Shown: positions 11,709 to 23,869 of the stretch, in pieces
How the letters are laid out: every line of letters starts with the position of its first letter
Position numbering within the stretch: the stretch's first letter is position 1
Assembly (NCBI GenBank): GCA_028829895.1
Contig: CM054177.1
Location: 36,486,564 to 36,550,563, forward strand
Reading direction: 5' to 3'
Length of the DNA: 64,000 nucleotides
DNA from: Sinotaia quadrata
Taxonomy: Eukaryota; Mollusca; Gastropoda; Architaenioglossa; Viviparidae
Notes under the pieces: generated by a model
What the model was told of the DNA's origin: nothing
Database searches by the model: none
Seen by the model: only the letters and a program-made list of their open reading frames with translations
Translations under genes and position numbers: made by a program

Positions 11709-12119
11709 TGGAGAGGAGATGTAAGTTTGACGATGTTTGTTTACTGCACTATAGTCAGCGCCAGTCCTTATTGTGTTTTCAAGAATTCCAGTAAGACCCC
11801 ACAAGTGTTCACCGTTAGACTCTGACTGTTAGTTATTTGAGTTACAACTACAGTCTGTTCGTGATTCAGGCCAACATGACCCCAAGTCTTATCTTTCATA
11901 TGGACTATATTCCAGATGGCAGCTGTCATCAGTGTCCTGATGGAACTGAGGGAACAGGGCCATGCTTGGAGAGAACATTCAGCACCACTTTCAAGTGAGC
12001 ACTTGTCATCACCATCTGCAGTTTCTACATTTTTCAGTGTGAGACGCTTTCTACATTATTCAAAGAACACCCGGGTTCTTCAGTCCATGTGTATGTAAGG
12101 GAAACTGTAATTTTTTCCA

Positions 12120-12989
12120 GTCTTCACCGAAGAACGTTGTGTGTGTTATTTTCCTGAAGGAAGTGTATTTGTATATCTATTTCACCTGTTACTCTTGGAC
12201 ATACTTGTCATATCCTTTTGGACATGTGTTTGCCAAGTTTTATCAACTCTACAAAAGAACTGTAAGTAGTAATATTTAGCCAGGGAGCATTCTCATAGGT
12301 AGGTAGATGATTTAGGTTATTTATAGTCTTTTTTTTTAATAGTAATTTAAAAACTACAGATTGTATTTGGGTTTTCACCCTCATATTTGAGTCAGTGTAT
12401 ATCTGACTAACTTGTGATTTTTGCAGTTATTACTGCTTGTTATTAATGTTCTTATATTCTTCATTCATATTAATTTTACGTTTTCACCCATGTACTTGTG
12501 CATTGTGTTATCACTATTATTGATATTTTATTTCATTTTTTTTAAAATTCATATTTCATTGCTCTGGTCCCCCACCCCATGAATGTTAGGTGTGCATGTT
12601 TCTGGATGAATGACTATCAGCCATGAGAAAGTAACCTCATATTGTTGAGAATAAAATTCTCATTGCTAACTCTTTTTCAGAAGTCTGGCTTTCTTTGGTG
12701 TGAGAAAGTGTGTAGTGCGGTTGTTTGTCCATTCATCTCTCATATTCACATTCACACACACCTGCATGCTCACACTCACAGCCGACCTTCACACTTTACC
12801 CCACATGCAAAATAAAATTCCCACCACCACCCACCACAAGAACATCATGATCTCTGTGTGAAAGTTGGTATATTTTTACATCTTTGTTCTTGGTGTCTGT
12901 ATGTGAGAGTTGGTATATTTTTACATCTTGCCACTAAGTGTGTCATCGGCCTCACTGCTGACCCCCATCTAGGAGGGAAAGCCGTGACA
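12120..12989 (-). mobile_element. TGTCAC-family repeat, copy 2 (inverted)
   Basis: The reverse complement begins TGTCACGG at 12989 and carries the same landmarks as copy 1: 'tttgcatgtggggtaaagtgtgaa', 'cattcatgggg' and 'accagagcaatg'. Similarity with the 2.93 kb copy is good between 12.56 and 12.99 kb and looser below that. An internal 30-bp word ('gttggtatatttttacatct') is repeated twice near 12867 and 12911. Confidence 0.65.
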
Positions 12990-13369
12990 ACTGTCATCAA
13001 AATATAATTAATCCTTTACCACAGAGCTGTTTATTTCATTAATTATTTGTTTTTATAAATTTTTCTAAATTATCCTCAGAGATAAAATAAACAAAATCCA
13101 TCAGTTGATCACAAACCTGTATTTTATGATTCAAAATATAACAAAATATTAGTTGCAACAAAAACTTTTAATCTATTTAAAATGATTACATGTGAGAAGG
13201 ATACATGTTTAACTAAGGTAGGTTTATATCCTAAGTTTTTAAGATAACAAGAGGTAATTTCCAGTAGTGAAATAATTTAAATAATTTGACTACAGCCTGC
13301 TAAAAATAAAGTGTATAATATAAAGTACATAATGGATTAACAGCTTCTCTAATGATAATTTATCTTTAC

Positions 13370-13509
13370 CTGTAATAAACATCACCTGCTGCTCGTGTGT
13401 CTACATCTGCCAAAAAAGGAGCAATGACCTTCAACCCAAATGGAAGTACAAAATTCCCTCTGTAAGCTGGAATTTCAGTCTCAAAGGAAACATGACCATT
13501 CATATTAAC
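13370..13509 (-). CDS. Secreted NIDO-domain (nidogen-like) protein, coding exon 2
   Basis: Seen: a 140-base minus-strand exon with acceptor TTTTCAG and donor GTAAAG, encoding 46 full codons and two bases of an Arg codon. It reads VNMNGHVSFETEIPAY, then a central LPFGLKVIAPFLADVDTRAAG, ending DVYY. The motif 'APF-ADVDTR--G-VYYR' is the core signature of the NIDO domain. It joins exon 1 in phase 0 and exon 3 in phase 2, completing the Arg of VYYRET. It is shorter than 60 codons, so a simple length filter on ORFs misses it. About 7.9 kb of intron separates it from exon 1. Confidence 0.92.
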
Positions 13510-15479
13510 CTGAAAAGTGAAGCTGAATGGATTAAAACGATTTCATGGAATATGTTTCTGACAAAAAATTTAGTTTTGAATGTGAATTAAGTTTGTGCTA
13601 CAGTTATTAATTTAAAAATAAAAATAATATAAATATATATCAATTTATGCAGTGCCTAACCTCAGGCAGCTTTAGGTACTTATAGAAATACATATAAATT
13701 TTACCTATAAATTTAAGCAATAAAGTAATAACATGCAATAAGAAGAATGTATTATCAAAAACATAATGTGTATTATCAAAAGCATGTGTATTTCCAAAGA
13801 TTCAGTTGTTTTGGTTTTTTTTTTTTGATGGGTGAGAAATTAAATTAAATAAAAATAACATGTAAAAGGCCTACAACAATGAGCACAAAATCACAATATG
13901 TACTTCACTACTTGGTATCAATAATTCAATACAATGGAATTTTTTAATTATATCTCAATGAATGATTTAAGACTAATAAGAGCCAGATATTATAAAGGAG
14001 TAGATTCCAGACTACTGGAACCTAAAATGATAATCTGTGTTAACCATTGCTACTGTTTCCCAAGAAAATGTTTTCAAGAGATGGAGAAGAAAAGTTGCTT
14101 GGAGAGACTGTAAAAACTGTTCAATTTAACATACATTTGGGTCCAGTTCTAGTTAGGGTTGATAATCAGATTGTACACAGTTTATAAACAATTTGTAAAG
14201 TTACTGGAAACCAATATAATTTGTGGAATGTTCAAACAGCTTGAAAAGTAGACATTTAGAAGTTCCTTCTACTGTTCTAGCACCAACAGAATTATTTGAC
14301 AAAACTAGTGTGCAAACATACTAAACCTATCTTTGGGAATTTAGTAAATAAAATATAAAATTATTCAGAGAAAATGCTATTTAAAACTGCAAATGAATTT
14401 GAGAGATGTTTCAAACTTATCTTAAAAGTTATATTGTGTTATTTCAACTAAATTCATAGTAAATAATTTAAAATGTTCAAGAATGCAGAAGACAGGTCAT
14501 AAATAAAAACATTCATTTTCTGCATTCAGAGAGAAAACAAGAAAAACACTACAAGACTATTGAAACTGCTGTTATATCTAGAAATAATTTACAACCAGTT
14601 TAAAATGTTGAATATTTATTTAAGACTATAAAAAAAAAATTACAAAGTAAATTATATTTTGCTTTGTAAGTTGTTTTTCTTTTGAATTTTATAAAAAGTT
14701 TATAAAGTAAACCTGCTAAAATTCTAATTTAATTTTACCACAGATTTCTAAGAAATTTTATGGTCTAACATAGCAGTGCTTCTTTTTACTTTTATATTAT
14801 TTTATCTTTCTTCTTTGTGCAAAGCTTCATTGTCTGGTTCCAGCCCTAAATACCATCTGATCTCATATGTATGTATTCTCCTGCTGAGAGTTTGTGCTCA
14901 TCAGACACAAATATGAAAGCAAAGTATGTCACCTGGTCAACAGTCATTTGTTTATCAGGGTCCATCTACCTGGAATTTGCTGCCTGTCAAGCTGAGATAG
15001 AAAGACAATGGTCATTATCAAGAGAGAGTTTAAAATCAAGACTTATTTTTCATCAGCAATAATATAAGTCTCTTCTGAGTCATTTTTGTTCAAACTGAAC
15101 ATTAGTGAATTCATTTTTTTTTTTGTTTGCTTCTCGTTTAACTCCATGTTTTCAATAATATTATTTATTATAGAAATTTTCCTTTCTTAGTTTAGAACAA
15201 ATACATACAAGTGTTATCCAGTTAATTTAAATTGCTGTATAGTCCTTTTTGCAGTATACATGACTGTATTATTTACAGAATTCAAAAGTCATTTGTAAGA
15301 GGACTGCTCCAAAACTAATATCTCCATGTTCTTTTCTTGACTACCATTGCAATTATGTAAATTAAACTTGTATTCTTAAATTCATCAAATCTTTAATTAC
15401 TTATATTTTAATTTTCTAATATATTCACTATCACTCTTGTGTACATGTTCTCACTTCAGAACCAAAGCCTTGCATCTTT

Positions 15480-15850
15480 CTATTAACATTCATTGTCAGC
15501 CTCCAACAGTCGCTTGCTAATTGTCTTAATGTCATCAGTGAAGCACGTCTAAAGAAGACCAGTTTTATCAGACCAAACGGATGAAAATCAGATGATGAGA
15601 GATTAAGTGAGAGATGTGGAAGAACACTTCACCCAAATTTCTCAATGGCTCCTATGTCACATTCTGGTACTGGGCCTGGCATTTTCATGCAGAAGGAACA
15701 GTTTTCCTTTCTCCCTAGGCCTAACACTTGTATTTTACACATTCAGTTCTTCAGTGTCTCCAAACAGTGAGCAGAATTGATTATGTACTTTATTTTTAAG
15801 AAATCAACAAGAATAACCCCTTGTATCTCAACAGTTTTTATATGCATTTC
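15480..15850 (-). pseudogene. Mariner-type transposase relic (C-terminal half)
   Basis: On the minus strand, from about 15828 downward, the reading EIQGVILVDFL then INSAHCLETLK matches the mariner region following the first catalytic Asp. In a shifted frame LLHENARPST stands where mariners have LLHDNARPHTA, so the second catalytic Asp is now Glu. Further on, EKFG-stop-SVLPHL then SSSDFHPFG corresponds to 'FGWEVLPHPPYSPDLAPSDFHLFG'; the stop is TGA where Trp was, and the third catalytic Asp is kept. At least one frameshift and two stops show it is dead. The usual length is about 340 residues; roughly 110 are visible. Confidence 0.82.
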
Positions 15851-16985
15851 ATCTCAGTCTTCAAACTGAGACAGATTACATACCATGGCCATAGAACATT
15901 TTATGCCTTTTACTTGGTTTTGTGCTAGATGTTTTAGTTCCAAAACCATAAGTCAAGCCCTAGTTGAAAACTTACTAAACCCAAATGACAAAGAACAAAT
16001 TTAGTATCACTAATACCCAGACAGCCCCAAAAATATTCAATGCATGGTGACAAGCAAAATTAAACTGCCAAGGAAACAGATGAAAATTCATCAGTATATG
16101 ATAGAGTATCAGAAAATGATGCAATTACTGACATTCTCACCAAGATTCTTAAGGCATAACCTCTTTTGCTTTTAAATGAATCCCACACACTTTTTAAATC
16201 TTCTTTCACAGTGGTTGCTGTTTGGCTTTTTTCACCTCAGTCATAGTGGTGAGAGGTGTGAAAAGGCCTGTTTCTTTGCTTCTTTAAGATCCTGGGTGGA
16301 GTTGGCTTTTGTTCTTGGTGTGATTTTCCATATGATGTTTGTTTGAGTCTCTCTGCCTATCATTGGTGGCTTGCTCAACATTGTAGATGGTTTTGGAGAC
16401 CCTTGAATAATAATAAGGCTTGGTCAATAGCTAGACCATTTTGTTAATTTTGGTCTTCTCCCTCCATGTTTTTGAAAATAACCCAGAGTAGGTCCAAGAA
16501 TTTTTTTTCAATTTCTTGGATGCCCGTCTTGAGTATGAAGTCAAGACATGTTACTTCTTTTTCTTTGGTTCTGTCTTTTGTCAAAATTACTTTGTAGTTG
16601 TCAATATAATGTTCTTCCTTCTCCCACCCTGACAAGGGCTTGGGAATGACACTGGCTTTAGTTGATCATTCATCTTTCTGTAATCTTGCCCTGAAAAGGG
16701 CATAGGTGTGATGATGGCTGTAATCGCCTTTCCATTGCTGTTTTTCCTGGTAATCTGAAGGATAAAATGCTGGGTGCATCTTGACTCACTGAAGGTGCAG
16801 GGCTGAATATCTCAGATCTTCTTTTATTATGATGATAACAATTTCTGGCTTCCACTGATTTCGCTGCTTGGCATGAGGTGTGCTGTTGTTGGTAGAGTTA
16901 ATGATAATGTTGATGAAAGATAGAGTGGAGAGTAGTGGACAGGAAACTGTAGAGTGGTAATGATGAATTGTCACCTGTAATTTGT

Positions 16986-17674
16986 GGATGCCGAACATGA
17001 TGTTGATATAGAGAAAAAGTTTCATTTCTCCAGTTGAACAGGGCTTCTATAATTTGTCTATTTTGTTTTTCATTGCTTGCTGTTGCTCAAGATTTGTTTG
17101 CTGAGCACTATGTTCATAAAAGTCTTCAGGAATAAATAAACACATCATAGGGTGTAGCTTCATTGTCTAAGTGAGCAAGTCATGTCTGGGGTCAGATGCC
17201 ACTGTAAATTCGTTTACAATCACATCTTTCTTTAGACACTCGCTGACATCTACAGTTATTTGTGTTTGGTACAAAATCGAACTGTCATCGATCTCAAATT
17301 CTGAATCAGTGTGATCAAACTCTTTCACTCTCTAAATCTACATCATTTTCAGCATCTTCCTCACCATTATTACTACACTACCTCCATCTGTATTGAATAG
17401 ATCCCCAGCCAAAGGCATCATTCACAAGATTATTCATGAATTGAAAAGCTATTTAAAAATGGTCGACTTTGAAAAATCGCTAAAAATCAGTAGAGCACAT
17501 GTAAAAAAGATGTTGCCATTTTGAAAAATGTGAGATCTCGCTGGAAGAAATATCCATGATACCAGCTATTTCCACAAAAGTAGTTAATACAAAACCTAAC
17601 TATAGAATGTTTATTAATAGCAGGTGACTCTAGGTGGATAGAGGGCGCTAGCGGACGATACGATATGGAAAGGG
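16986..17674 (-). pseudogene. piggyBac-type transposase relic with one terminus
   Basis: The outer end at 17674 reads inward CCCTTTCCATATCG after TTAA (17675-17678), a classic piggyBac start. Moving inward on the minus strand there is an acidic stretch (HTDSEFEIDDSS), then LFIPEDFYEHSAQQTNLEQQ, and after a stop KPCSTGEMKLFLYINIMFGIHKL. This is the N-terminal part of the DDE_Tnp_1_7 family, where 'QTN-YA-Q ... W-P-T--EMK-FLG--I-MGI-KLP' is expected; the TAG stands where Trp is usual. The matching opposite terminus and catalytic core were not found. Sequence down to about 16.2 kb may be further element debris. Confidence 0.75.
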
Positions 17675-17879
17675 TTAAGCTTATTAAGGACTTAAGAAGT
17701 AAATTGCCTATTTATATTTTATGTACACAGAACATTATTATGATTAGTCAATCGCAAGTTTAAATTATTGTACTCAAGAGATTACCATTACTCTTTTCAC
17801 ATGATTGATGATCCCAGAACTGTTTAAATTGATTTATAACTTTTGTGCTGATAGAGCATCATTACCAGTGGGGGTTACC

Positions 17880-18349
17880 GCTCAGTTGTAAAATCTGAAT
17901 ATATCTTTCTTTTATTATCATCAATCATCATTTACCCCCTTCCCAAGAGTGCATGTTGTGAGCAGTTCAGAGTGACTGATCTAACCACCACAGGAAAGAG
18001 GAAGCCCATAGGTTAATATTATAATAAACCTATATCATAACTGTTTCAAAAACTTGTTTTTTTATTGTTTTGAAAGTGTAAGTGCAGTGTTGTCTTGTCT
18101 TGTTTTTGTTTTTATGTTGTATCATTTCTGTACTGTCTATACACTTTATCATCTCCACTCGCACTCACACATACAAGCATGTCAGGAAAGTGTAACCCTT
18201 TCATGCAGAATAAAAATTAAAGAGCCTGACTAACACCAATGGTGTATCTGTGTGGATTCCTGTAGTAAACATCAACACAGCTCTTATGTTGCTGTTGACA
18301 GTCAACTTCCACCTTTCCTTTTGCCAGAGAGAGGAAGGGGGTTGTGACA
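17880..18349 (-). mobile_element. TGTCAC-family repeat, copy 3 (inverted, diverged)
   Basis: The reverse complement starts TGTCACAACC at 18349 and shares 'tttttattctgcat', 'gggttacactttcctgacatgc' and a diverged 'gggggtaaatgatg' block with copies 1 and 2. It is the most diverged of the three. Confidence 0.5.
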
Positions 18350-21079
18350 GCACACATAAATACATATTAAAACATATTTTTTAAAATAATACTATAAAAT
18401 CAGTGGTATAAATTTGTTGCCTTTGCTGAAATAGGTCAGTCCATTTTCACATGAATGCAAAGGAAAAAGAAGTACATCAACTCTACCCAATAATATTATT
18501 AATATCAACTTTTTCTTTAATTGGGGGATTCTTAAAGAATTATTTAAAGTCAAAACAGCAACACAAAAACCATCTAAGGATTATCAAGAAAATGATTCTC
18601 ACTTCAATGTAATTAGTGTAATATGTTGCTTTCCCAAGTAATATTTGTTTTAATCTTTTATTTCAGTCTGCAGCTTATAAATGTATAGTTTTCATTCAAA
18701 TTCATTCATTTTTCAAAATCTAATAATGTAATATAAAAAAGTTTTTAATTAATACTCTGAGCATTTTGATATAAAACATATTTTTATAATTGAAATAGTT
18801 TTAAATATATATGGGCAATTTCAACAATGGCACAAGACATTTTTTTAAAATTGGATTTGGAGTGTTTTTTCACAATAACACATTTCTATATATTAATAAT
18901 ATTCATAACAGTTCTACAATAAATTCAGGTGACACTAATCCCAGGAGAAAAGAGAGAGAATATTCAATTTTTTTTAGGTTATTGGAGTGATCAATTGTGA
19001 AAATTTATAAAATGCAAAATACTTCAATTTTAAATGGTGGGAGATTGCAGATGACATACAGGATTTCAAGTTTACAATGATTGTAGTTTCAGAATGCTAT
19101 TTCAAAGGTAAGAAAAACAAAAAGCTACTTCTTTTATAAATGCGGTGGTTTATAACTTGTTTACAATAGATTTAAAAATCCAACTAGACCTACATGAGTA
19201 TATGACTTATAGGAAAGACTACAGAGAAAAGGAAAAGTGTTACTTTTTTTAAATAAGCTCTACATTCTGCTTTACTGTGAACTAAATGCTCAGGTCACTC
19301 TCAAAATTTTTTAAGTTTGCAACTTAAAAAAAAGCACAATAAATTCTTGGTTGTGTTAAATCACAATTGTAAATTATTCCACATTAAATATTCACATGGA
19401 CAAAAATTGAAAAACTTTTACATTTAGCAAAATGAATCTTATATACAGGGGAAAAGATGCCAGTTAGAGGTAAAATTACAACAGTACAACTTTTGTTGCT
19501 GAAAACAAGAAAGATTTAATATTTATACATTAGTATTAAGTAGGTTACCTGCCATTAAGATGGGAATCATTCAAAACAAAGTATTAAATTTCAAGCATTT
19601 TACTCTTCCTGAGATTTGTTTGTTGTCATATTGAAGGCTAAGTTAACTTTAAAGTTATGATTTTTGCAGAATGAATGGCAATACAGTCCTTGCTGAAGGC
19701 TAACTGAACTGGAAATCAACATCTGCCAATGGTATGACAATATAGTCTCACAGTCTGATGCATGATATCAGTATTCACCAAAGCAAATACAAAGCAAATT
19801 CTTCATTAATCTATAAGTATAGAAGGTTTTTTAAACCTTATAGGAAAAAAATTAAAGAAGAACAATCTGCTTATACAGATGACCTCTGGGGTCAATACTG
19901 CTGAGGTCAAATCCCACTGATACTTGGGACATTCTATTTTTAACTTGACACTTGAATATCAGTAAGAGTAATATATGAATGGAAAAAACTAAAGAAATTT
20001 AGAAGGGATTATGATGCATGATGTTCCATTCCTAACGCAAAAGTGACAGAAACATAAAATATTACTACATCAGGCTTTGAATTAATGTCTTGCATTATTA
20101 TAAAGTATATAATATAAAATTAAGAAGTGCATCTGTGCCAGAATATATATTTCATTTATTATTAAAATAAACTGTAAAAGGATACAGAAAACATGTATAC
20201 AACCAATAAATGAATGCACAGGCTACAAATACAATGTACCCTTTGCAAATAATGGCCATAATCCATTCCATAATGGGTATGATGTGGATTTACTCATCAT
20301 GTCAGGGGTACATACATTAAATCTCTCATCCATATCTGCTATGTGAGATTTCAGACTCTATATGAAACATGGGGATCTCAAGGATGCCTTAATATGCAAA
20401 ACTATGCTATGAGTCATTGTGCAGACAGTCCACTAAAACAAGATATATTTTGATTTTTTATATTAATTATAATGTTGCTATTTCTTTAGTTTCATCAGGA
20501 TAAGTCATGTTACCTCATTTTGTAGTAAGAAATTTCATAATCATAACTTTATGAACAAATCTTCTCACTGAAAAGATAATGGCCTTATGACCAAAAGATT
20601 CGTCAGTACTTTATAGAAAAATATTCAGTTATTCTTCATTACCTTGATATTATATACCTGTAATTGTAAAGCATGTTTGCACAACAAAAGAGTGAAAGTA
20701 GATACTCTTAGAAATTCTGTTGCAGAAAACCGATTCTCTCTTCTAAATATTAGTATTAACAGTTTTAAGTGCGTAATAAGAGCTGAAAATAATAACTCAC
20801 TATATGTGACTTAATTCTGGTGTGAAAAAATCAGGCATTTGCAAAAGTAATTCTAATTTATTATTCTTATCACCACCATCTGCAGAAAGAAATGACAAAT
20901 GACAAATGCAGTGTGATTTTGATAAGAAATCAATTAAACTATAATTACTGCTTTAATTATAACGCTCATGGTCGGATTATAGAGCTGAGCTGAACATAAC
21001 AGCATGCTAATTTTGATGAGAACGCAAATAACGATGTCAGTATTTCAGTTATACAAACAAGCTATCCATACAGCCCTAA

Positions 21080-21093
21080 AGGGGGGGGGGGGG
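21080..21093. repeat. G homopolymer run
   Basis: An uninterrupted G run within AT-rich intron; similar runs occur near 3001, 3367 and 22552. Confidence 0.9.
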
Positions 21094-21364
21094 GCAGAAA
21101 CCTAGTAAGTTATTCAGAAAAGTTATACAGCAGACTTATGCATTTTTATACCAGCTTATGCTACTGTTAAAAGTTCTACATACTTTTACAAATGTCTATT
21201 CCTAATGTCGAGCATTAGCATGGATATTCTAGGTCCCATATAGGTAGGAGGCAGGTTTCTTGTGTAAAGTAACTTACACCACGTTAGATCAAGGCCATCC
21301 TTCAGGAGCCACTACGTCACAAATTAATGAATTTTGTTATTTCCTTCTTTTGTATTGTACTTAC

Positions 21365-21556
21365 ATATATGGAACTAAACGATGAATTATAAAAGATGAT
21401 GGGTACAAAAAGAATTGTTTCTTCGGAACTGATGTCATCAGATGATGGTAGTCTTGAATCTCCATGGACTAGTCCATACGGGTACATAAGCGACTCAGGC
21501 ACTGACTGTACAATGGTCGCCAATATCAGGACCATTATTACCGGTACACACTCCAT
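21365..21556 (-). CDS. Secreted NIDO-domain (nidogen-like) protein, coding exon 1
   Basis: Seen: on the minus strand an ATG at 21556 in good context (A at -3, G at +4) opens 64 codons ending at a consensus donor GTAAGT. The first about 19 residues (MECVPVIMVLILATIVQSV) form a hydrophobic signal peptide. The mature start has LMYPYGLVHGDSRLPSSDD, matching the 'L-PYG---GD--LP--DD-SSE' lead-in of nidogen-type proteins, then a beta-rich stretch ending SSIY. The frame joins exon 2 (VNMNGHVSF) in phase 0, recreating the family's 'IYVN-NG-ISF'. Known: NIDO domains occur in nidogens (basement-membrane linkers) and in several other extracellular matrix or mucin-like proteins. Inference: an extracellular protein, probably nidogen itself (NID1/NID2-like), but the diagnostic later domains are outside the window. 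Confidence 0.87.
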
Positions 21557-22800
21557 GATAACGAATCCACCAGCTCACAATCACCACCTACTGAATTACA
21601 AGCTAAGTATAAATTGCACGAAGATTTTTAAATTACTCGGATACGCCTAGGAAAAAAGGGTATCTATGGCTCTGCCAACCCTTAAAATAGGGGAGGGGTA
21701 ATTTTGGACGCGCTCCTTGTAATGACAAGCAACAAGTCTAAGACATTATATTTTCATTGGCTATTGCATCTTGACGTCACGAAGATGCTGAGCATTGGTT
21801 CAGCAGAGTTCAGCATAGAAAGAAAAACAAGAAAGTGATGCAGGCCCAGTGAAGAAATTTTTTTTTTCACGCACCCCTCCCAGCTTATTGAGACCAATCT
21901 TGGCACGTCTTATATGAATGAATACTGGAATTATTTACTACGATTACAGCAGATATGCAGGCGTGAGTCCAGGGATGGAATTTATGAAATAACACCTATA
22001 CCTTCTTCCCAATTCACTTATATTTTAAACATCTCTTTGAAATGAAAGCAACAAGGTGCTCCTACACAATGGATTTTTTTAAAAATTTCATTCATTTATA
22101 TTTAACTATCCTGCTTTCTAATTGTGACTTAAATATATGATATGATCCTAATCCTTCCCGCCCTTGAACAAAATTAATGTCACAATATCGTTCTTGGTAC
22201 AATGTCGGTATGACGACAACTAAAAATAATACTATAGATGTTTTAAAAATAAAGCATTGAAAATGAGACAAACTAGTCTTAGAAGAAAATAGGTAACTCA
22301 GAAAGAATACATAAAATTCAACAAACCCAAGGGAAGCAGAAACAAAACAAGCCTCAGTGCACAATGAATGCAAGCTAGTATGGTTAATAGGAGACAATTT
22401 TTCTGAGTAGCATATGGTATGTGACCAAATTCGGTAGTAGGCCTACATACTTTAGCTGTTTGAAGTCATGGTTTTAAAAGAGTTACATGGTAATGGCACA
22501 AACACCATTTAATACTGTTAAAGTATATGTTTATATCAATATTTTCTGTAAGGGGGGGGGGGGTGTCGATAGTCAAATTGCATTTGATGGACTGCACTTA
22601 CTTAGTTTCAAGTGTACTTGAACGCGATGAAGTAGCGCAGCAATGGTTTGTGCAGGTTGAGCAATCAGTGCACAAGAGTCCGGCAGTCGGGTGGGTGGGC
22701 CTGGCAGCGAGGGAGTATATATATATGTTGCATGCACAATGTTTTTCTTCACTTTACGCATCAATCGCAACAACCATCATATGAGAAAGACTCATCTATG
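21557..22800. other. Region upstream of the NIDO gene; promoter expected here
   Basis: This lies 5' of the NIDO-gene ATG on the minus strand. No strong TATA or CpG cluster is evident. A TATA-rich 'gagtatatatatatgt' near 22713 on the plus strand precedes the coding-like stretch at 22.8 kb. A minus-strand open frame at 22092-22397 has no recognised domain. Confidence 0.4.
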
Positions 22801-23869
22801 ACCATCGGACCGCCGGGACGAGAGTCATGTCTAAGCGCCACACCAGACAAGCCAGAACCAAGCCTCAGCTCTTTTCAGGGCAGGCGAAAACTTCTCTACT
22901 GCCCATTTCACCTAGTGACAGTTTTGCGACTTTGAGCCAGTCAAAGACGATGCGTACGGCCGTTCTGTTTCCATCATGAGCGCCAGGCTGAGACAGCTCC
23001 GGCAAAAGAGGCAAGAAGAGATGAAAACATTGCAAAAAACACATAAGGAAAACTGGACAAAATATGATTGCGAAATCAGCTGGCCAGCCGGAAATACAAG
23101 TCACCCCCTACACCTTCACTCTCGAAACGGATAATGACGAACTAAAAAATATTTACTAATCTGCTGTGGACCCTCTTCCACACCAAATCGGAAGATGAAA
23201 ATGCCACTAGACAAGACGCCATCGTACACACTCAGAGTCTCCACCAGATTTTAAACAAACATCAGACAACGCAGCCGAAGAAAAAAAAACAGACTGTGAA
23301 ATAAACAAACATTATCTGGAAAATACCGCCGCCACCAAAAACATGCTCTACACAAACGGAAAAGGAGAAAGAAGACGGGCTTTCACTAAAACCCGACCAC
23401 CACCGCTGAAAAGAAGAAAAGCCAAACCTCCACCACTTCAGAAAGCACAGAGACACAAACTACGAACGACGACGACGACGACAAACCAAAAAATACCGGG
23501 AAACAATCAAACTCACATAAAACGAAGAACGACAAAAAGGCAAAGCATACTAAATCAGCTGACCCTCCCCAAAAAGACAGACCGACAGAACTCACAGTAG
23601 CCATCGCCGAACTAACAAGCATACGAGTGGCTCCTGCACTCTCACTACTACCCGAGTCACCACCAAGGGCCGCCACAACAACCACGCCAACAACGACAAC
23701 AGAGGACCAAAACACCACACAGAACAAAGCCACAAAACGAACGACAGCATCCACCCCCAGGCATCAGACGACAACAACCACAGCGCCAACAGGAACCACG
23801 ACAACATCAACGCCACCACAACAACCATCACCGACAACATCGACAACAATGGCAAAGGTGCAGTGAGCA
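22800..23869 (+). pseudogene. Coding-like, broken, Lys/Thr-rich region of unknown origin
   Basis: This stretch is less AT-rich than its surroundings and has CpGs. Protein-like segments occur in shifting frames: a charged helix starting MSARLRQLRQKRQEE (from 22978); then VTPYTFTLETDNDELKNIY directly before a frame change; then NLLWTLFHTKSEDENATRQ; then an open frame from about 23389 to the stop at 23867 that is Lys/Ser/Thr-rich, with an Asp run (23474-23482 region) and long Thr/Pro-rich tail. The codon-like order with a few frame breaks suggests a decayed ORF, possibly a retrotransposon ORF1/gag, but no diagnostic motif is present. Hydrophobic minus-strand frames here are shadows. Confidence 0.35.

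Larger units (their letters stand above)
5197..13369. other. NIDO-gene intron 2 (exon 2 to exon 3), about 8.2 kb, packed with repeats
   Basis: The splice sites at 13369 and 5197 are consensus on the minus strand. Inside are repeat family A (5.64-7.69 kb), a TTAA-flanked MITE, an 82-bp tandem triplet, Gypsy-like gag and pol debris (8.4-10.4 kb), a partial family A copy (10.45-11.0 kb), family B (11.0-11.34 kb), a 56-bp tandem array, and an inverted TGTCAC-family copy (to 12.99 kb). Confidence 0.85.
13510..21364. other. NIDO-gene intron 1, about 7.9 kb
   Basis: AT-rich sequence. Recognisable contents are the mariner relic (15.5-15.85 kb), the piggyBac relic (17.0-17.67 kb) and an inverted TGTCAC-family copy (17.9-18.35 kb). 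I see nothing recognisable at 13.51-15.45 kb or 18.36-21.36 kb beyond homopolymer runs, including a G-run at about 21080-21093. Confidence 0.85.

Noticed and set aside
23386..23754. Valine-rich minus-strand frames as membrane proteins
   Set aside because: They are the complement of the Thr/Lys-rich plus-strand stretch (acc/aca read backwards gives ggt/tgt).
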